DNA from: Metabacillus niabensis
GTDB lineage: Bacteria > Bacillota > Bacilli > Bacillales > Bacillaceae
Direction of reading: 5' to 3'
Assembly: GCF_020524345.1 (NCBI RefSeq)
Contig: NZ_JAIVLH010000010.1
Location: 1-64,000 of the forward strand
DNA: 64,000 nucleotides
Shown: positions 37,577 to 47,230 of the stretch, in pieces
Numbering within the stretch: position 1 is the stretch's first letter
Layout: the number at the start of each line of letters is the position of its first letter
Program-made: the position numbers and the translations under genes
Notes under the pieces: model-generated
Told to the model about the DNA's origin: nothing
Database searches by the model: none
What the model saw: the letters and a program-made list of their open reading frames with translations, nothing else

Positions 37577-38533
37577 ATGCAGACCCAGGTTACAACAAAT
37601 AAAAAGACGGAAATAAAAAAATCAAACAAAGTCATGAGTCTAGATAAAAAGGAAGGGTTACAAGGATATCTTTTCATAGCACCATGGATATTTGGTTTCC
37701 TTACCTTAATTGCAGGTCCGATGTTGTTCTCGTTATATGCTAGTTTTACGAACTACGATATTACATCAAGAATGGATTTTGTTGGACTGAAAAACTATAT
37801 ACGAATGTTTACGAATGATGATTTGTTTTGGACGGCCCTGGGTAATACGCTTTACTATGTTGCGATCTCAGTACCACTAACAACTGCTGGTGCTGTGCTA
37901 TTAGCTGTTTTATTAAATCAGGGTGTACCTGGAATGAGGATGTATCGAACGATCTTCTATCTTCCAGCTGTCTTATCTGGTGTCGGGGTCTACTTGTTAT
38001 GGATGCAACTATTAAGCCCAAGCTCTGGTCTAGTAAATACCGTTCTTTCTTGGGTGGGGATAACAGGTCCGGCATGGTTGTTTGATCCAGCATGGACAAA
38101 GCCGGCATTAATCTTTATGAAACTTTGGAGCCTCGGTGGTGGAATGCTATTATATCTTGCTAGTTTACAAGGGGTTTCTAAATCACTGTATGAAGCTGCA
38201 GAAATAGATGGCGCTAATGCATATAAACGTTTTAGACATATCACACTGCCTATGATCACTCCTGTTATTTTCTTTGACTTAGTGACAAGTTTAATTGGAG
38301 GATTTCAAATTTTCCAAGAAGCATATGTAATGAGTGAAAGTGGTGACGGTGGTCCTGCAAACTCACTCGTTTTTTATAACCTACATATGTGGAATAAAGC
38401 ATTTGAAGTCTTTGATATGGGATATGCAATGGCCATGTCTTGGATCCTATTTATCGTTATTCTAGTCATTACAGTTATTAATTTAAAACTAGCTCCGCGA
38501 TGGGTGCACTATGAAGGAGAGGATCGAAAATGA
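37577..38533 (+). CDS. Sugar ABC transporter permease (MalF/UgpA type)
   Basis: The 318-residue product has six predicted membrane segments, an N-terminal cytoplasmic tail rich in Lys, LFIAPWIFGFLTLIAGPML, and the cytoplasmic EAAEIDGANAYKRFRHITLPM loop that docks on the ATPase. I chose ATG 37577, 9 nt after AGGAGG; ATG 37568 abuts the ribosome-binding site. Overlaps the next permease by 4 nt. Confidence 0.9.
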   Translation: MQTQVTTNKKTEIKKSNKVMSLDKKEGLQGYLFIAPWIFGFLTLIAGPMLFSLYASFTNYDITSRMDFVGLKNYIRMFTNDDLFWTALGNTLYYVAISVPLTTAGAVLLAVLLNQGVPGMRMYRTIFYLPAVLSGVGVYLLWMQLLSPSSGLVNTVLSWVGITGPAWLFDPAWTKPALIFMKLWSLGGGMLLYLASLQGVSKSLYEAAEIDGANAYKRFRHITLPMITPVIFFDLVTSLIGGFQIFQEAYVMSESGDGGPANSLVFYNLHMWNKAFEVFDMGYAMAMSWILFIVILVITVINLKLAPRWVHYEGEDRK

Positions 38534-39402
38534 GTGTCTCAGCTCAGAAAACTTCACATTTCCAAAGTGTAAAAGTAAAGAAAAAAATAAACCAAACCAT
38601 CGTCACGATTATCCTCTTGCTAGGAAGTGTATTGATTCTTTCACCAGTATGGTGGATGTTCGCTACATCTGTTAAAGACATGGGAGAAATCATGCAATAT
38701 CCTCCTACATTTATCCCAAATGAATGGAACTGGAGTAACTATATAGAAACATGGAAAGCCGCTCCTTTTACTAGATACTTATTTAATACATTTTTAATAA
38801 CGATTTTCGTGGTACTAGGAAATGTATTATCAAACTCTTTTATTGCGTATGGCTTTGCAAAAATTCGCTTTAAAGGACGTAATTTTTTATTTGCTGTTGT
38901 TTTAGCGACAATGATGATTCCCGGATTCGTTACGATGATCCCCCATTATGTCATATTCTCTAAGTTAGGATGGTTAAACACATACCTTCCATTAATCGTC
39001 CCTGCTTTCTTTGGAAGTGCGTTTAATATCTTCCTTATTCGACAGTTTTTCCTAACAATCCCGAATGAGCTTATTGAAGCAGCGAAAATTGATGGTGCTA
39101 GTCATTTTAGAATTTGGTATACGATTATGCTTCCGCTTGCAAAACCCGCCATTGCAATGGTTGCCATTTTCTCCTTTAACGGTGCTTGGAATGACTTTCT
39201 AGGACCATTACTTTATGTAAATGATGAATCACTTTACACATTACAAATTGGACTTCAAGTGTTTAAAGGCCAGCTTGCTACACAATGGAATTATTTAATG
39301 GCCGGATCTCTATTGGTTCTACTCCCAGTTATTGTTTTATTTTTTATCTTCCAAAGGTATTTTATTGAAGGGATGAATTTAACAGCTGGTTCTAAAGGTT
39401 AA
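38530..39402 (+). CDS. Sugar ABC transporter permease (MalG/UgpE type)
   Basis: The 290-residue product has six membrane segments, the family start ILSPVWWMFATSVKD, and the ATPase-docking loop ELIEAAKIDGASHFRIWYTIMLPLAKP. The ATG lies in an ATGA overlap. No ATPase gene follows, so the importer presumably shares a multitask ATPase of the MsmX type. Confidence 0.9.
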   Translation: MSVSAQKTSHFQSVKVKKKINQTIVTIILLLGSVLILSPVWWMFATSVKDMGEIMQYPPTFIPNEWNWSNYIETWKAAPFTRYLFNTFLITIFVVLGNVLSNSFIAYGFAKIRFKGRNFLFAVVLATMMIPGFVTMIPHYVIFSKLGWLNTYLPLIVPAFFGSAFNIFLIRQFFLTIPNELIEAAKIDGASHFRIWYTIMLPLAKPAIAMVAIFSFNGAWNDFLGPLLYVNDESLYTLQIGLQVFKGQLATQWNYLMAGSLLVLLPVIVLFFIFQRYFIEGMNLTAGSKG

Positions 39403-39533
39403 AGAAGTTATTTGAGTAAGAATGTAAATATGGTAGTTATCTCTTACATGTTAAAGATAAAAACAGTAGGAGAGATCAGTTTTAAAAAATCTGTTGTAAA
39501 GGATATCTAGATTGTCAAAGGAGATTTCATATT

Positions 39534-40454
39534 ATGACCAAAAAAACAAAGCTTAAAAATGTTTTAACTTTGAAAGAAGCATTGGTAAAAGCGGAAGAAA
39601 ACCATTTTGCCATTGGTTCTTTTTCACCAAGATATAGCCCAATGATTCGTCCAATTTTACGTGCAGGAGAAAAAACACAATCACCAGTTATTATACAAAT
39701 TTCTGAAAAAGAATTAGTTCGCTATGATGTTACTCCTAAAGAAATTGCAGAGGAGTTTTATACAGCACTAATTGAAGAAAATATAACTGTTCCTGTAGTC
39801 CTTCACCTTGATCACACAAAACAAATGTCTGTCATAGAAGAAGCAATTGAAGCAGGCTTTACCTCTGTAATGATTGACGCATCTGAAAAAGAGCTAGAGG
39901 AAAATATTAAAATAAGTAAAGAAGCTGTTGAATTTGCTCACACAAAAGGTGTTTCAGTTGAAGCGGAGTTAGGTAAGATTGGCACCACTGACTTTGTTGA
40001 GACAGATAAGGATGAAGAGCTATATACGGACCCACAAGAAGCTTTGAAATTTGTAATGGCAACTAATTGTGATGCTCTTGCCGTTTCAGTTGGCACTGCA
40101 CATGGTGTTTATAACGTAAGACAACCAAAGGTAGACTTAGAGAGACTAATCGCCATTCGTGATCTTACACCTGTTCACTTAGTTCTTCATGGTGGATCAG
40201 GAGTTCCTTCATACATGATTAAAGAAGCGACAAATCTTTCAAATGGAGGTATCAGTAAAGTAAACATAGCAACTGATTTAGAGCTTTCTTTCTTAAAATC
40301 ACTTGGTCGAGAAGAAAGAATGACAAACGAGGAATGTAAAGCACTGCCGTTAGAACAATTAGAGGTTGGAAGAGTTGCAGTAGAAAAAACAGTGATGGAT
40401 AAAATAGAAAATTTCCTAGGTAGTGCTAATAAAACCGGTGTATTTGATCTTTAA
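39534..40454 (+). CDS. Class II (ketose-bisphosphate) aldolase
   Basis: A zinc-dependent aldolase of the FbaA/GatY/KbaY family, 306 residues. HLDHT carries a zinc histidine, EAELGKIG the next ligand region, SVGTAHGVY and LHGGSGVP the other zinc and phosphate sites, and SKVNIATDLE the substrate Asp. Normal length plus a short C-terminal extension. It probably splits the phosphorylated ketose formed at the end of the island pathway into C3 units. No phosphosugar kinase is encoded nearby. A 131-bp gap precedes it without a terminator. Confidence 0.85.
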   Translation: MTKKTKLKNVLTLKEALVKAEENHFAIGSFSPRYSPMIRPILRAGEKTQSPVIIQISEKELVRYDVTPKEIAEEFYTALIEENITVPVVLHLDHTKQMSVIEEAIEAGFTSVMIDASEKELEENIKISKEAVEFAHTKGVSVEAELGKIGTTDFVETDKDEELYTDPQEALKFVMATNCDALAVSVGTAHGVYNVRQPKVDLERLIAIRDLTPVHLVLHGGSGVPSYMIKEATNLSNGGISKVNIATDLELSFLKSLGREERMTNEECKALPLEQLEVGRVAVEKTVMDKIENFLGSANKTGVFDL

Positions 40455-40529
40455 GGATCTTTTAGCATAGCTGCTAGCATAGTAACGCTAACGAAAATTA
40501 ATGATCTTTAAAAAAGGAGATGTTACGTA

Positions 40530-41885
40530 ATGTCCAATCCCCCTTTCCCTATAAGAGGGGTTATAGAAGGATTCTACGGCTTATTTTACACAGCACCAGA
40601 ACGAGAAGATTTAATTTCTTTTATTGCAGCTCATGGGTATAACCAATATATTTATGGCCCCAAAAACGACCGCCAGCACCGTGCACGCTGGAGAGAACCA
40701 TACCCTGATTTCATCATGAAACAGTTTGCTGAAACAGTAAAACTCTCGGAAGAACTCGGGATTGACTTTTGCTATTCAATTGGTTCTGGTGTGTCCATAA
40801 ACTATGCAGCTGAAGAGGATTTTCATCATATAACAACGAAATTTCAAGCATTTTATGATATAGGTGTTCGGACATTCATGATTATGCTTGATGATATTTC
40901 CGCTGAATTCCGCCATAAAGAAGAACAGATGATGTTTGCTAGTTATGGTGAAGCACATGTTTCCTTAACAAATAAATTGTTTCATTGGTTAAAATCCCTT
41001 GATTCAACATGTCAATTGGCTATTTGTCCAACAGATTATCACGGTCTTGCACCATTTAGTGATTATATTCATGAGCTTGGAAGAGGGTTAGATCCTGAAA
41101 TCAATATTTATTACACGGGTCCGGACATTTGCTCTGAAACCATTACAGAACAAGATGCTACTGATTTTGCAAAGGCGGTAAAGAGAAAGCCAGTTATCTG
41201 GGATAACTACCCTGTAAATGATTTGGCGATGTCATCTGAAATGCACATTGGGCCAATTAGCGGCAGAGCATCTACACTACCAAAAGTGTGTAAGGGCTTT
41301 ATTGTGAATACAATGCCACAGGCTGAAGCCTCCAAAATTGCATTACTCACATTTGCAGACTATTTTGAGAAACCTGAAAGCTATAACCCTTGGAACTCAT
41401 GGGAAAAAGCGCTAAAAGTTATTGGTGGTGAAGAACACTATCATGCATTAAGACGCTTTGCGGAGAATTCATTATTTTCCTGCTTAGGTTACCAAGATGC
41501 CGAGCAATTGAAGCTGCTAACTGCAAATGCTTTATCTGCTCTTCAATCAGGAGAGCTAGCAACTAACAGTATATATGTACAAAAGCTTTATGAGTACTTA
41601 GATTCATTAGATGAAGCTGGTTATACGTTAAAGTTTAGAATGACAAATTATCACTTAAGAAATAATCTTGCACCATGGATTGAGCTTATGGAAAGCTGGG
41701 CATGGGCAGGTAGGAGAGCAATTGCTGTTTTAAGAGCCCTGGAAAAAAATGAAGAGGTTGATTTACTTGTTAACTTGCTGAAGGAATCTACTTTAGAAGT
41801 AGAAAAACATCCAAAACGATATGCAGGAAGGATTCTACATCCGTTAATTGAATTTGCATTGGCGAGGGTTGAACTAAACAAATGA
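40530..41885 (+). CDS. GH84 beta-N-acetylglucosaminidase (O-GlcNAcase-like)
   Basis: Hydrolyses beta-linked N-acetylglucosamine by substrate-assisted catalysis. The 451-residue product has the GH84 hallmarks IRGVIEGFYG (8-17), YGPKNDRQHRARWREPY, the catalytic Asp pair D121-D122 in MIMLDDI, and VIWDNYPVND (222-231). C-terminal residues (about 300-450) look like the helical region found behind the barrel. There is no signal peptide, so it should act in the cytoplasm on imported oligosaccharide. AAAGGAGATG precedes the ATG. Its stop overlaps the next gene (ATGA). Confidence 0.9.
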   Translation: MSNPPFPIRGVIEGFYGLFYTAPEREDLISFIAAHGYNQYIYGPKNDRQHRARWREPYPDFIMKQFAETVKLSEELGIDFCYSIGSGVSINYAAEEDFHHITTKFQAFYDIGVRTFMIMLDDISAEFRHKEEQMMFASYGEAHVSLTNKLFHWLKSLDSTCQLAICPTDYHGLAPFSDYIHELGRGLDPEINIYYTGPDICSETITEQDATDFAKAVKRKPVIWDNYPVNDLAMSSEMHIGPISGRASTLPKVCKGFIVNTMPQAEASKIALLTFADYFEKPESYNPWNSWEKALKVIGGEEHYHALRRFAENSLFSCLGYQDAEQLKLLTANALSALQSGELATNSIYVQKLYEYLDSLDEAGYTLKFRMTNYHLRNNLAPWIELMESWAWAGRRAIAVLRALEKNEEVDLLVNLLKESTLEVEKHPKRYAGRILHPLIEFALARVELNK

Positions 41886-43690
41886 AGCAAATCTGGACTA
41901 ATCTATATGTTTATAAAGATACGTGTAATGTCTATATCCTTAAAACAAATGAGAAAGCAATTTTAATAGATTTTGGAAACGGGGATGTATTGGATGAGCT
42001 TCATTCAATTGGAGTTACAGAAATAACGGATATCCTTATGACCCACCATCATCGTGACCAAGCACAAGGACTAGAAAGGGCTGTAAGGAAGGAAATCCGA
42101 ATTTGGGTTCCATATGTAGAGAAGGATTTATTTGAAAAGGTAGATGAACATTGGAAGGCTAGAGAAATTGATAACAATTATAATATGAGGCAAGATCGAT
42201 TCTCAATCCTTCATTCAATACCTATATATCAAGCATTAAGAGACTACGCCATGTACACCTTAAATGGGATCGAGCTGACGGTGGTACCTTCACCTGGACA
42301 CACAACAGGTTCCATTTCATTCATAACAAAGCTGGATGGAAAAAAACTAGCTTTTACTGGTGACTTAATCTACGCCCCTGGAAAGGTATGGTCAATGTCT
42401 GCAACACAATGGTCATATAACGGGGGAGAAGGAATTGCATATAGTGTCCTCTCCTTACTAGATATTCAGGATCGAAAACCTGATCTGTTGCTGCCATCAC
42501 ACGGATTTATGATGGATGCACCTTTTGAAGCGATTAATCAATTAGTAAACCGTTTTTCAAAGCTGATGAAACTTCGAAAGCAGAATCCAAGGTTATTTCA
42601 ATTAAGAGAAAACCCATATGAAGCCATTACTCCACATTTATTAAAAAATCGCACGAGTATGTCGAACTCATATGTCGTTTTATCGAAAAGCGGTAAAGCT
42701 TTATTCATAGACTTTGGCTACGATTTTATGGGAGGGATTGCAGCAGGTGCTGATAGGGCCTCAAGAAGACCATGGCTTTATACGATTTCTAGGCTAAAGG
42801 AACAGTTTGGAATTAAAAAGATTGATGTGGTGATTCCAACCCATTTCCATGACGATCATGTGGCGGGACTAAATGTTTTAAGGGATGTAGAAGGGACGGA
42901 GGTGTGGTGTCCTGAAAATTTCTCTTCCATTTTAGAACAGCCAAAAAAATATAATCTCCCATGTCTCTGGTATGATCACATAAAAGTAGATCGAACACTG
43001 CCACTGCAAAAAGCAATTAAGTGGGAAGAATATGAATTTACCTTACATGAGCAATCAGGTCATACCTTATATTCGGTAGTCATTGATTTTATGGTTGATG
43101 GTAAGCGAGTGTTGGCCATAGGAGACCAATATCAAGATGAGAATGTAAATTATGTTTACCATAATAAATTCCGAATTTGGGACTACTGTGACAGTGCTAA
43201 TCTGTATCGGACCATTCATCCAGATATTTTAATTTCAGGTCACTGGGATCCGGTATATGTCGATGAAGAGTTTTTAGATCACATATATAATCAAGGTGAA
43301 TTATTAAAGCAATATCACGAGGAACTGTTACCTTTAGAGGAATTGGATCTTGGAGAAGAAGGTTTTGGAGCAGCTATTTATCCATACCAAACACATATCG
43401 AAGCAGGAGAAACTTTTTCCATAACCATTGAGGTTAAAAATCCTTTCTATGATGAAAAAACAGTCGTTGCCAAACTCATTACACCAGACGGATGGATCGT
43501 TGAAAATAGTGAGGTATGTAAGAGTTTACCTGGAAATACGTCCTATCAGTACTCAACGGGCATTACAGTTCCAAAAGGGATAGCAGGAAACAAGCTCCTA
43601 ATGGCTGTGGATTTAAAGATTGATGAGTATCATTTCGGCCAACACGCTGAAGCACTTGTTTCCATTATAAATAAATTGCATGAAAGCTAA
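41882..43690 (+). CDS. Tandem metallo-beta-lactamase-fold protein
   Basis: A 602-residue protein with two MBL-fold domains and a C-terminal beta-sandwich. Domain 1 (about 1-240) has THHHRDQ (H55, H57, D59 and Q60 where His is usual), PGH140, GD161 and H207. Domain 2 (about 255-480) has the complete set THFHDDH (H321, H323, D325, H326), H394, D415 and H454. Residues 500-595 look like an Ig-like sandwich. No signal peptide. It sits between GH84 and GH38 genes with 4-nt and short overlaps, so it belongs to the glycan pathway. I know no characterised homologue; hydrolysis of an ester, lactone or phosphodiester on the glycan is possible. Confidence 0.8.
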   Translation: MKQIWTNLYVYKDTCNVYILKTNEKAILIDFGNGDVLDELHSIGVTEITDILMTHHHRDQAQGLERAVRKEIRIWVPYVEKDLFEKVDEHWKAREIDNNYNMRQDRFSILHSIPIYQALRDYAMYTLNGIELTVVPSPGHTTGSISFITKLDGKKLAFTGDLIYAPGKVWSMSATQWSYNGGEGIAYSVLSLLDIQDRKPDLLLPSHGFMMDAPFEAINQLVNRFSKLMKLRKQNPRLFQLRENPYEAITPHLLKNRTSMSNSYVVLSKSGKALFIDFGYDFMGGIAAGADRASRRPWLYTISRLKEQFGIKKIDVVIPTHFHDDHVAGLNVLRDVEGTEVWCPENFSSILEQPKKYNLPCLWYDHIKVDRTLPLQKAIKWEEYEFTLHEQSGHTLYSVVIDFMVDGKRVLAIGDQYQDENVNYVYHNKFRIWDYCDSANLYRTIHPDILISGHWDPVYVDEEFLDHIYNQGELLKQYHEELLPLEELDLGEEGFGAAIYPYQTHIEAGETFSITIEVKNPFYDEKTVVAKLITPDGWIVENSEVCKSLPGNTSYQYSTGITVPKGIAGNKLLMAVDLKIDEYHFGQHAEALVSIINKLHES

Positions 43691-43721
43691 ATATGAATAT
43701 AAAGGGCTAGGAGTGAAAGTG

Positions 43722-46193
43722 ATGGCAGAAAAAACAACTGTAGTAAAAGAAAAGCAACGACCAAAAACAAAGGAAAAAACATTACATATGATCGGAAATG
43801 CTCATCTTGATCCCGTCTGGTTATGGCAATGGCAGGAAGGATTCCAAGAAACAAAAGCAACATTTCGTTCAGCTCTTGATAGATTGAAGGAATATCCAGA
43901 ATTTATCTTTACAAACAGTTCAGCTGCAAACTATGAATGGATGGAAAACAATGAACCGGAAATGTTTGAAGAAATCAAACAACGGATTAAAGAAGGTCGT
44001 TGGGAAATTGTAGGGGGCTGGTGGATTCAGCCAGATTGTAATATTCCTAGTGGTGAATCATTTGTTCGCCAAGGACTATATGGTCAACGTTATTTTCAAG
44101 AAAAGTTTGGGGTAACAGCAAAGGTTGGCTACAATGTTGATAGTTTTGGCCACCATGGAATGCTACCACAAATTCTGAAAAAGAGTGGGATGGACTATTA
44201 TATTTTCATGCGTCCTAGTCCTCAAGAAAAAGGACTTCCAGCAAGACTTTTCTGGTGGGAATCTGATGATGCATCACGTGTATTAGCTTATCGGATCCCA
44301 TATGAATATTGTACCTGGGGGAAAGATGTTGAAAAACATGTCCGTAGAAATGCCGGGGAGTTAAAAGCACCTTTTAATGATTTAATGTGTTTTTATGGGG
44401 TTGGCAATCATGGTGGTGGTCCCACAAAGGAAAATATTGAAAGCATTAAGCGATTAAATGAAGATCCAGCATTTCCTAGATTAGTTTTTAGTACACCAAA
44501 TAAATTTTTTGAAGAAATGATGAAAAAGAATCTTCCTTTCCCGGTTGTCCATGATGACCTCCAACATCATGCTAGCGGATGCTATGCAGTTCACTCTGGG
44601 ATTAAAAAATGGAACCGTGAAGCAGAAAATATGTTAATAAAGGCTGAAAAATTCTCTGCTTTAGCGAACTGGACTACAGGACAAAAATATCCAATAAGGG
44701 AATATGATCGCGGCTGGAAAAATGTCTTATTTAATCAGTTCCATGATATCTTAGCAGGCACAAGCCTAGAAGAAGCGTATGATGATGCAAGAGAAATGCA
44801 TGGGGAAGCAATGTCCATTGCAAATAGAGGTCTGAACTATGCAATCCAATCATTATCATGGAGAATTGATATCGAAGAAGAAGTAGGGATGAAACCAGTT
44901 GTTGTCTTTAATCCACACTCTTGGAACAGCAGAGTAAACGTAGAACTTGAAGTTGGTGGACTAAAGGATGGGGATATTATGATAGATGAAGAAGGAAAGC
45001 AAGTACCAATGCAAACCGTACAATCACATGCTACATCAGGTGGACGTTACCGTGTAAGCTTCATTGCCGACCTACCTTCAATGGGGTATCGCGTCTATAA
45101 AATTGTCCGTCGTGAGCTTTCTGAGGAATATACACCGATTCATGCAAATGATACAACCCTTGAGAATCATACATTCCGTGTTGAAATTGATCCAGTAACC
45201 GGATTTGTAAAAAGCTTATTTGATAAAGAGAAAAACCTCGAGCTGCTTGATGGTCCTGCGGCAAGACCTGTTGTCATTGATGATAAAAGTGATACATGGT
45301 CACATAATGTGCTCCATTTCAATCATGAAGTTGGTTCATTTAAGGCAAAAAGTGTGAAACGTGTAGAGCATGGACCTGTTAAGTCTGTCATTCGTGTCAC
45401 AAGTGAATATGGAAAATCTACCTTTGTCCAAGACTTTACGATGTATAAGGAATTGGATCAAATTGATGTACATTGTACCTTAAATTGGCAGGAGCAATTT
45501 AAAGCATTAAAGCTTAAATTCCCAGTAAACCTTATATTTAGAAAAGCAACCTATGAAATTCCTTACGGACACATTGTAAGAGAAAATAATGGTGAGGAAG
45601 AACCTGGCCAAAACTGGATTGATATGTCTGGAACAAATCCTCAAACAGGGGAAATGTATGGGTTGAGCTTATTAAATGATGGAAAATATAGCTTTGATAT
45701 TCATAACAAAGAAATGAGCATAACTGTACTCAGAAGTCCAATCTATGCTCACCACGATCCTCTAATACCGGCGGATGAAGGACATTATACATTTATTGAT
45801 CAGGGAATCCAAAAATTCACATACACAATGCTTCCTCATAAAGGCAATTGGGAAACAGCTGGAACGGTAAAGCGAGCAGCGGAATTAAATCAAAAACCAA
45901 TTAATATTATTGAAACTTATCATAAAGGGGCACTACCTCAAAAAGACTCTTTCTTAACTGTTGATGTAGACAATGTCATTGTAAGTGTTATGAAAAAAGC
46001 AGAGGATAATGATGATCTCATTATTCGAGCCTATGAAACTTCAAATGACGCTACAAAAGCAGTCATTGAACTGCCTAAATGGAATAGAGTCATTCATGCA
46101 GAATTTAAGCCTTCTGAAATTAAAACATTCAGAATTCCAGCCGATGATGCTTTGCCGATTGTCACAACCAATTTACTTGAATGGGAAGAGTGA
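43722..46193 (+). CDS. GH38 alpha-mannosidase
   Basis: A zinc-dependent retaining alpha-mannosidase, 823 residues. NAHLDPVWLWQWQEG (H28, D30 zinc ligands) opens the catalytic domain; nucleophile D140 lies in GYNVDSFGHHGMLPQ; FNQFHDILAGTS supplies a later zinc His; then the middle domain and large beta domain. Length and lack of a signal peptide resemble cytoplasmic bacterial GH38 enzymes. ATG 43722 lies about 6 nt after AGGAGTG; an upstream ATG at 43680 overlaps the previous gene and has no such site. Likely trims alpha-mannose from the imported oligosaccharide. Confidence 0.92.
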   Translation: MAEKTTVVKEKQRPKTKEKTLHMIGNAHLDPVWLWQWQEGFQETKATFRSALDRLKEYPEFIFTNSSAANYEWMENNEPEMFEEIKQRIKEGRWEIVGGWWIQPDCNIPSGESFVRQGLYGQRYFQEKFGVTAKVGYNVDSFGHHGMLPQILKKSGMDYYIFMRPSPQEKGLPARLFWWESDDASRVLAYRIPYEYCTWGKDVEKHVRRNAGELKAPFNDLMCFYGVGNHGGGPTKENIESIKRLNEDPAFPRLVFSTPNKFFEEMMKKNLPFPVVHDDLQHHASGCYAVHSGIKKWNREAENMLIKAEKFSALANWTTGQKYPIREYDRGWKNVLFNQFHDILAGTSLEEAYDDAREMHGEAMSIANRGLNYAIQSLSWRIDIEEEVGMKPVVVFNPHSWNSRVNVELEVGGLKDGDIMIDEEGKQVPMQTVQSHATSGGRYRVSFIADLPSMGYRVYKIVRRELSEEYTPIHANDTTLENHTFRVEIDPVTGFVKSLFDKEKNLELLDGPAARPVVIDDKSDTWSHNVLHFNHEVGSFKAKSVKRVEHGPVKSVIRVTSEYGKSTFVQDFTMYKELDQIDVHCTLNWQEQFKALKLKFPVNLIFRKATYEIPYGHIVRENNGEEEPGQNWIDMSGTNPQTGEMYGLSLLNDGKYSFDIHNKEMSITVLRSPIYAHHDPLIPADEGHYTFIDQGIQKFTYTMLPHKGNWETAGTVKRAAELNQKPINIIETYHKGALPQKDSFLTVDVDNVIVSVMKKAEDNDDLIIRAYETSNDATKAVIELPKWNRVIHAEFKPSEIKTFRIPADDALPIVTTNLLEWEE

Positions 46194-46203
46194 ATTATAA
46201 AAT

Positions 46204-46240
46204 AGGGTTGAGAGAAACCCCTATCCTCAACCCTTTCTTT
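46204..46240 (+). terminator. Terminator after the alpha-mannosidase gene
   Basis: AGGGTTGAG...CTCAACCCT with inner pairing, followed by TTCTTT. Ends the main island operon. Confidence 0.75.
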
Positions 46241-46281
46241 ACGATTATCTATTTATAAGGATTGTCCAGGAGGAGTTTAAC

Positions 46282-47076
46282 ATGTTTGTGGCTGAACGTC
46301 GCAAGATCATAAAGGAATTATTAAAAAAGAATAAGAGTGTAAAAGTGTCTGGATTGGTACAATTACTCCACGTATCTGAAGAAACAATACGGCGTGACTT
46401 ATTGCATCTAGAAAAGGAAGGGATTGTAGAAAAAAACTATGGCGGAGCTATTTTAATTGAAGAAGAGCCAGACAGTAAACATGTTATTCTCCCTGTTGGT
46501 GAAAGAAAGCTTCAATATTCACGTGAAAAGGATTTAATAGGTTACGCGGCAGCGAAATTAGTAAAAGAAGGACAAATTATTATTTTAGATGCAGGATCTA
46601 CAACATGGTATATTGCCAAAAACTTACCTGAAAACAACAGGCTTACGGTAATTTCTAATGGAATGAATGTAGTAGAAGAATGCAGTAAAGATGAGACAGC
46701 CTCGATTTACTTATTAGGCGGAAAATTACGAAGAAATACGATGAGTCTTGTTGGACCGCAAGCTGAAAATGAATTGCAAAAATATCGTGCAGATTTTGTG
46801 TTTCTTGGTACATCTGGAATCTCGATAAGACAGGGGTTTACTAGCTTTGACCTATATGAAGCAGAAATGAAACGTGCGATGGTATCAGCAGGGGAAAAGA
46901 TCGTTGTTGTTGCCGATCACAGTAAGCTTGAAAAAGCTGGACTGACTTCATTTTGTCATTTTGATGAAACAGATATTTTTATTACAAGTGATCTGGCCGA
47001 TAAAAACATTTTGAATGAGATTGAAAAAAAGGGCATCCGAGTGATTGTCGTACCAATGGATCAATTGAAAGCATAG
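46282..47076 (+). CDS. DeoR-family transcriptional regulator
   Basis: The 264-residue product has an N-terminal DeoR winged helix-turn-helix (about 1-57, RRKIIKELLKKNKSVKVSGLV then VSEETIRRDLLHLEKEG) and the DeoRC sugar-phosphate-sensing domain with LDAGSTTWYIAKNL, SNGMNVVEE and VVADHSKLEKAGL. CAGGAGGAGTTTAAC precedes the ATG. It probably represses island promoters until a phosphorylated pathway sugar accumulates. A weak hairpin at about 47100-47135 follows. Confidence 0.9.
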   Translation: MFVAERRKIIKELLKKNKSVKVSGLVQLLHVSEETIRRDLLHLEKEGIVEKNYGGAILIEEEPDSKHVILPVGERKLQYSREKDLIGYAAAKLVKEGQIIILDAGSTTWYIAKNLPENNRLTVISNGMNVVEECSKDETASIYLLGGKLRRNTMSLVGPQAENELQKYRADFVFLGTSGISIRQGFTSFDLYEAEMKRAMVSAGEKIVVVADHSKLEKAGLTSFCHFDETDIFITSDLADKNILNEIEKKGIRVIVVPMDQLKA

Positions 47077-47230
47077 ATGTGTAGGCAAGGATCCTCTTCA
47101 TTTTCTCACTTTCATTTAAGAAAGGAAGTGAGGGAAGAAAGCTAATTCGTCACCTTTGCTTTTTTCCCTGACTTCTAAGACATTACAGCATGTTTAAAAA
47201 ATATTAATTGATTTAGGAGGAGGTTAATCA

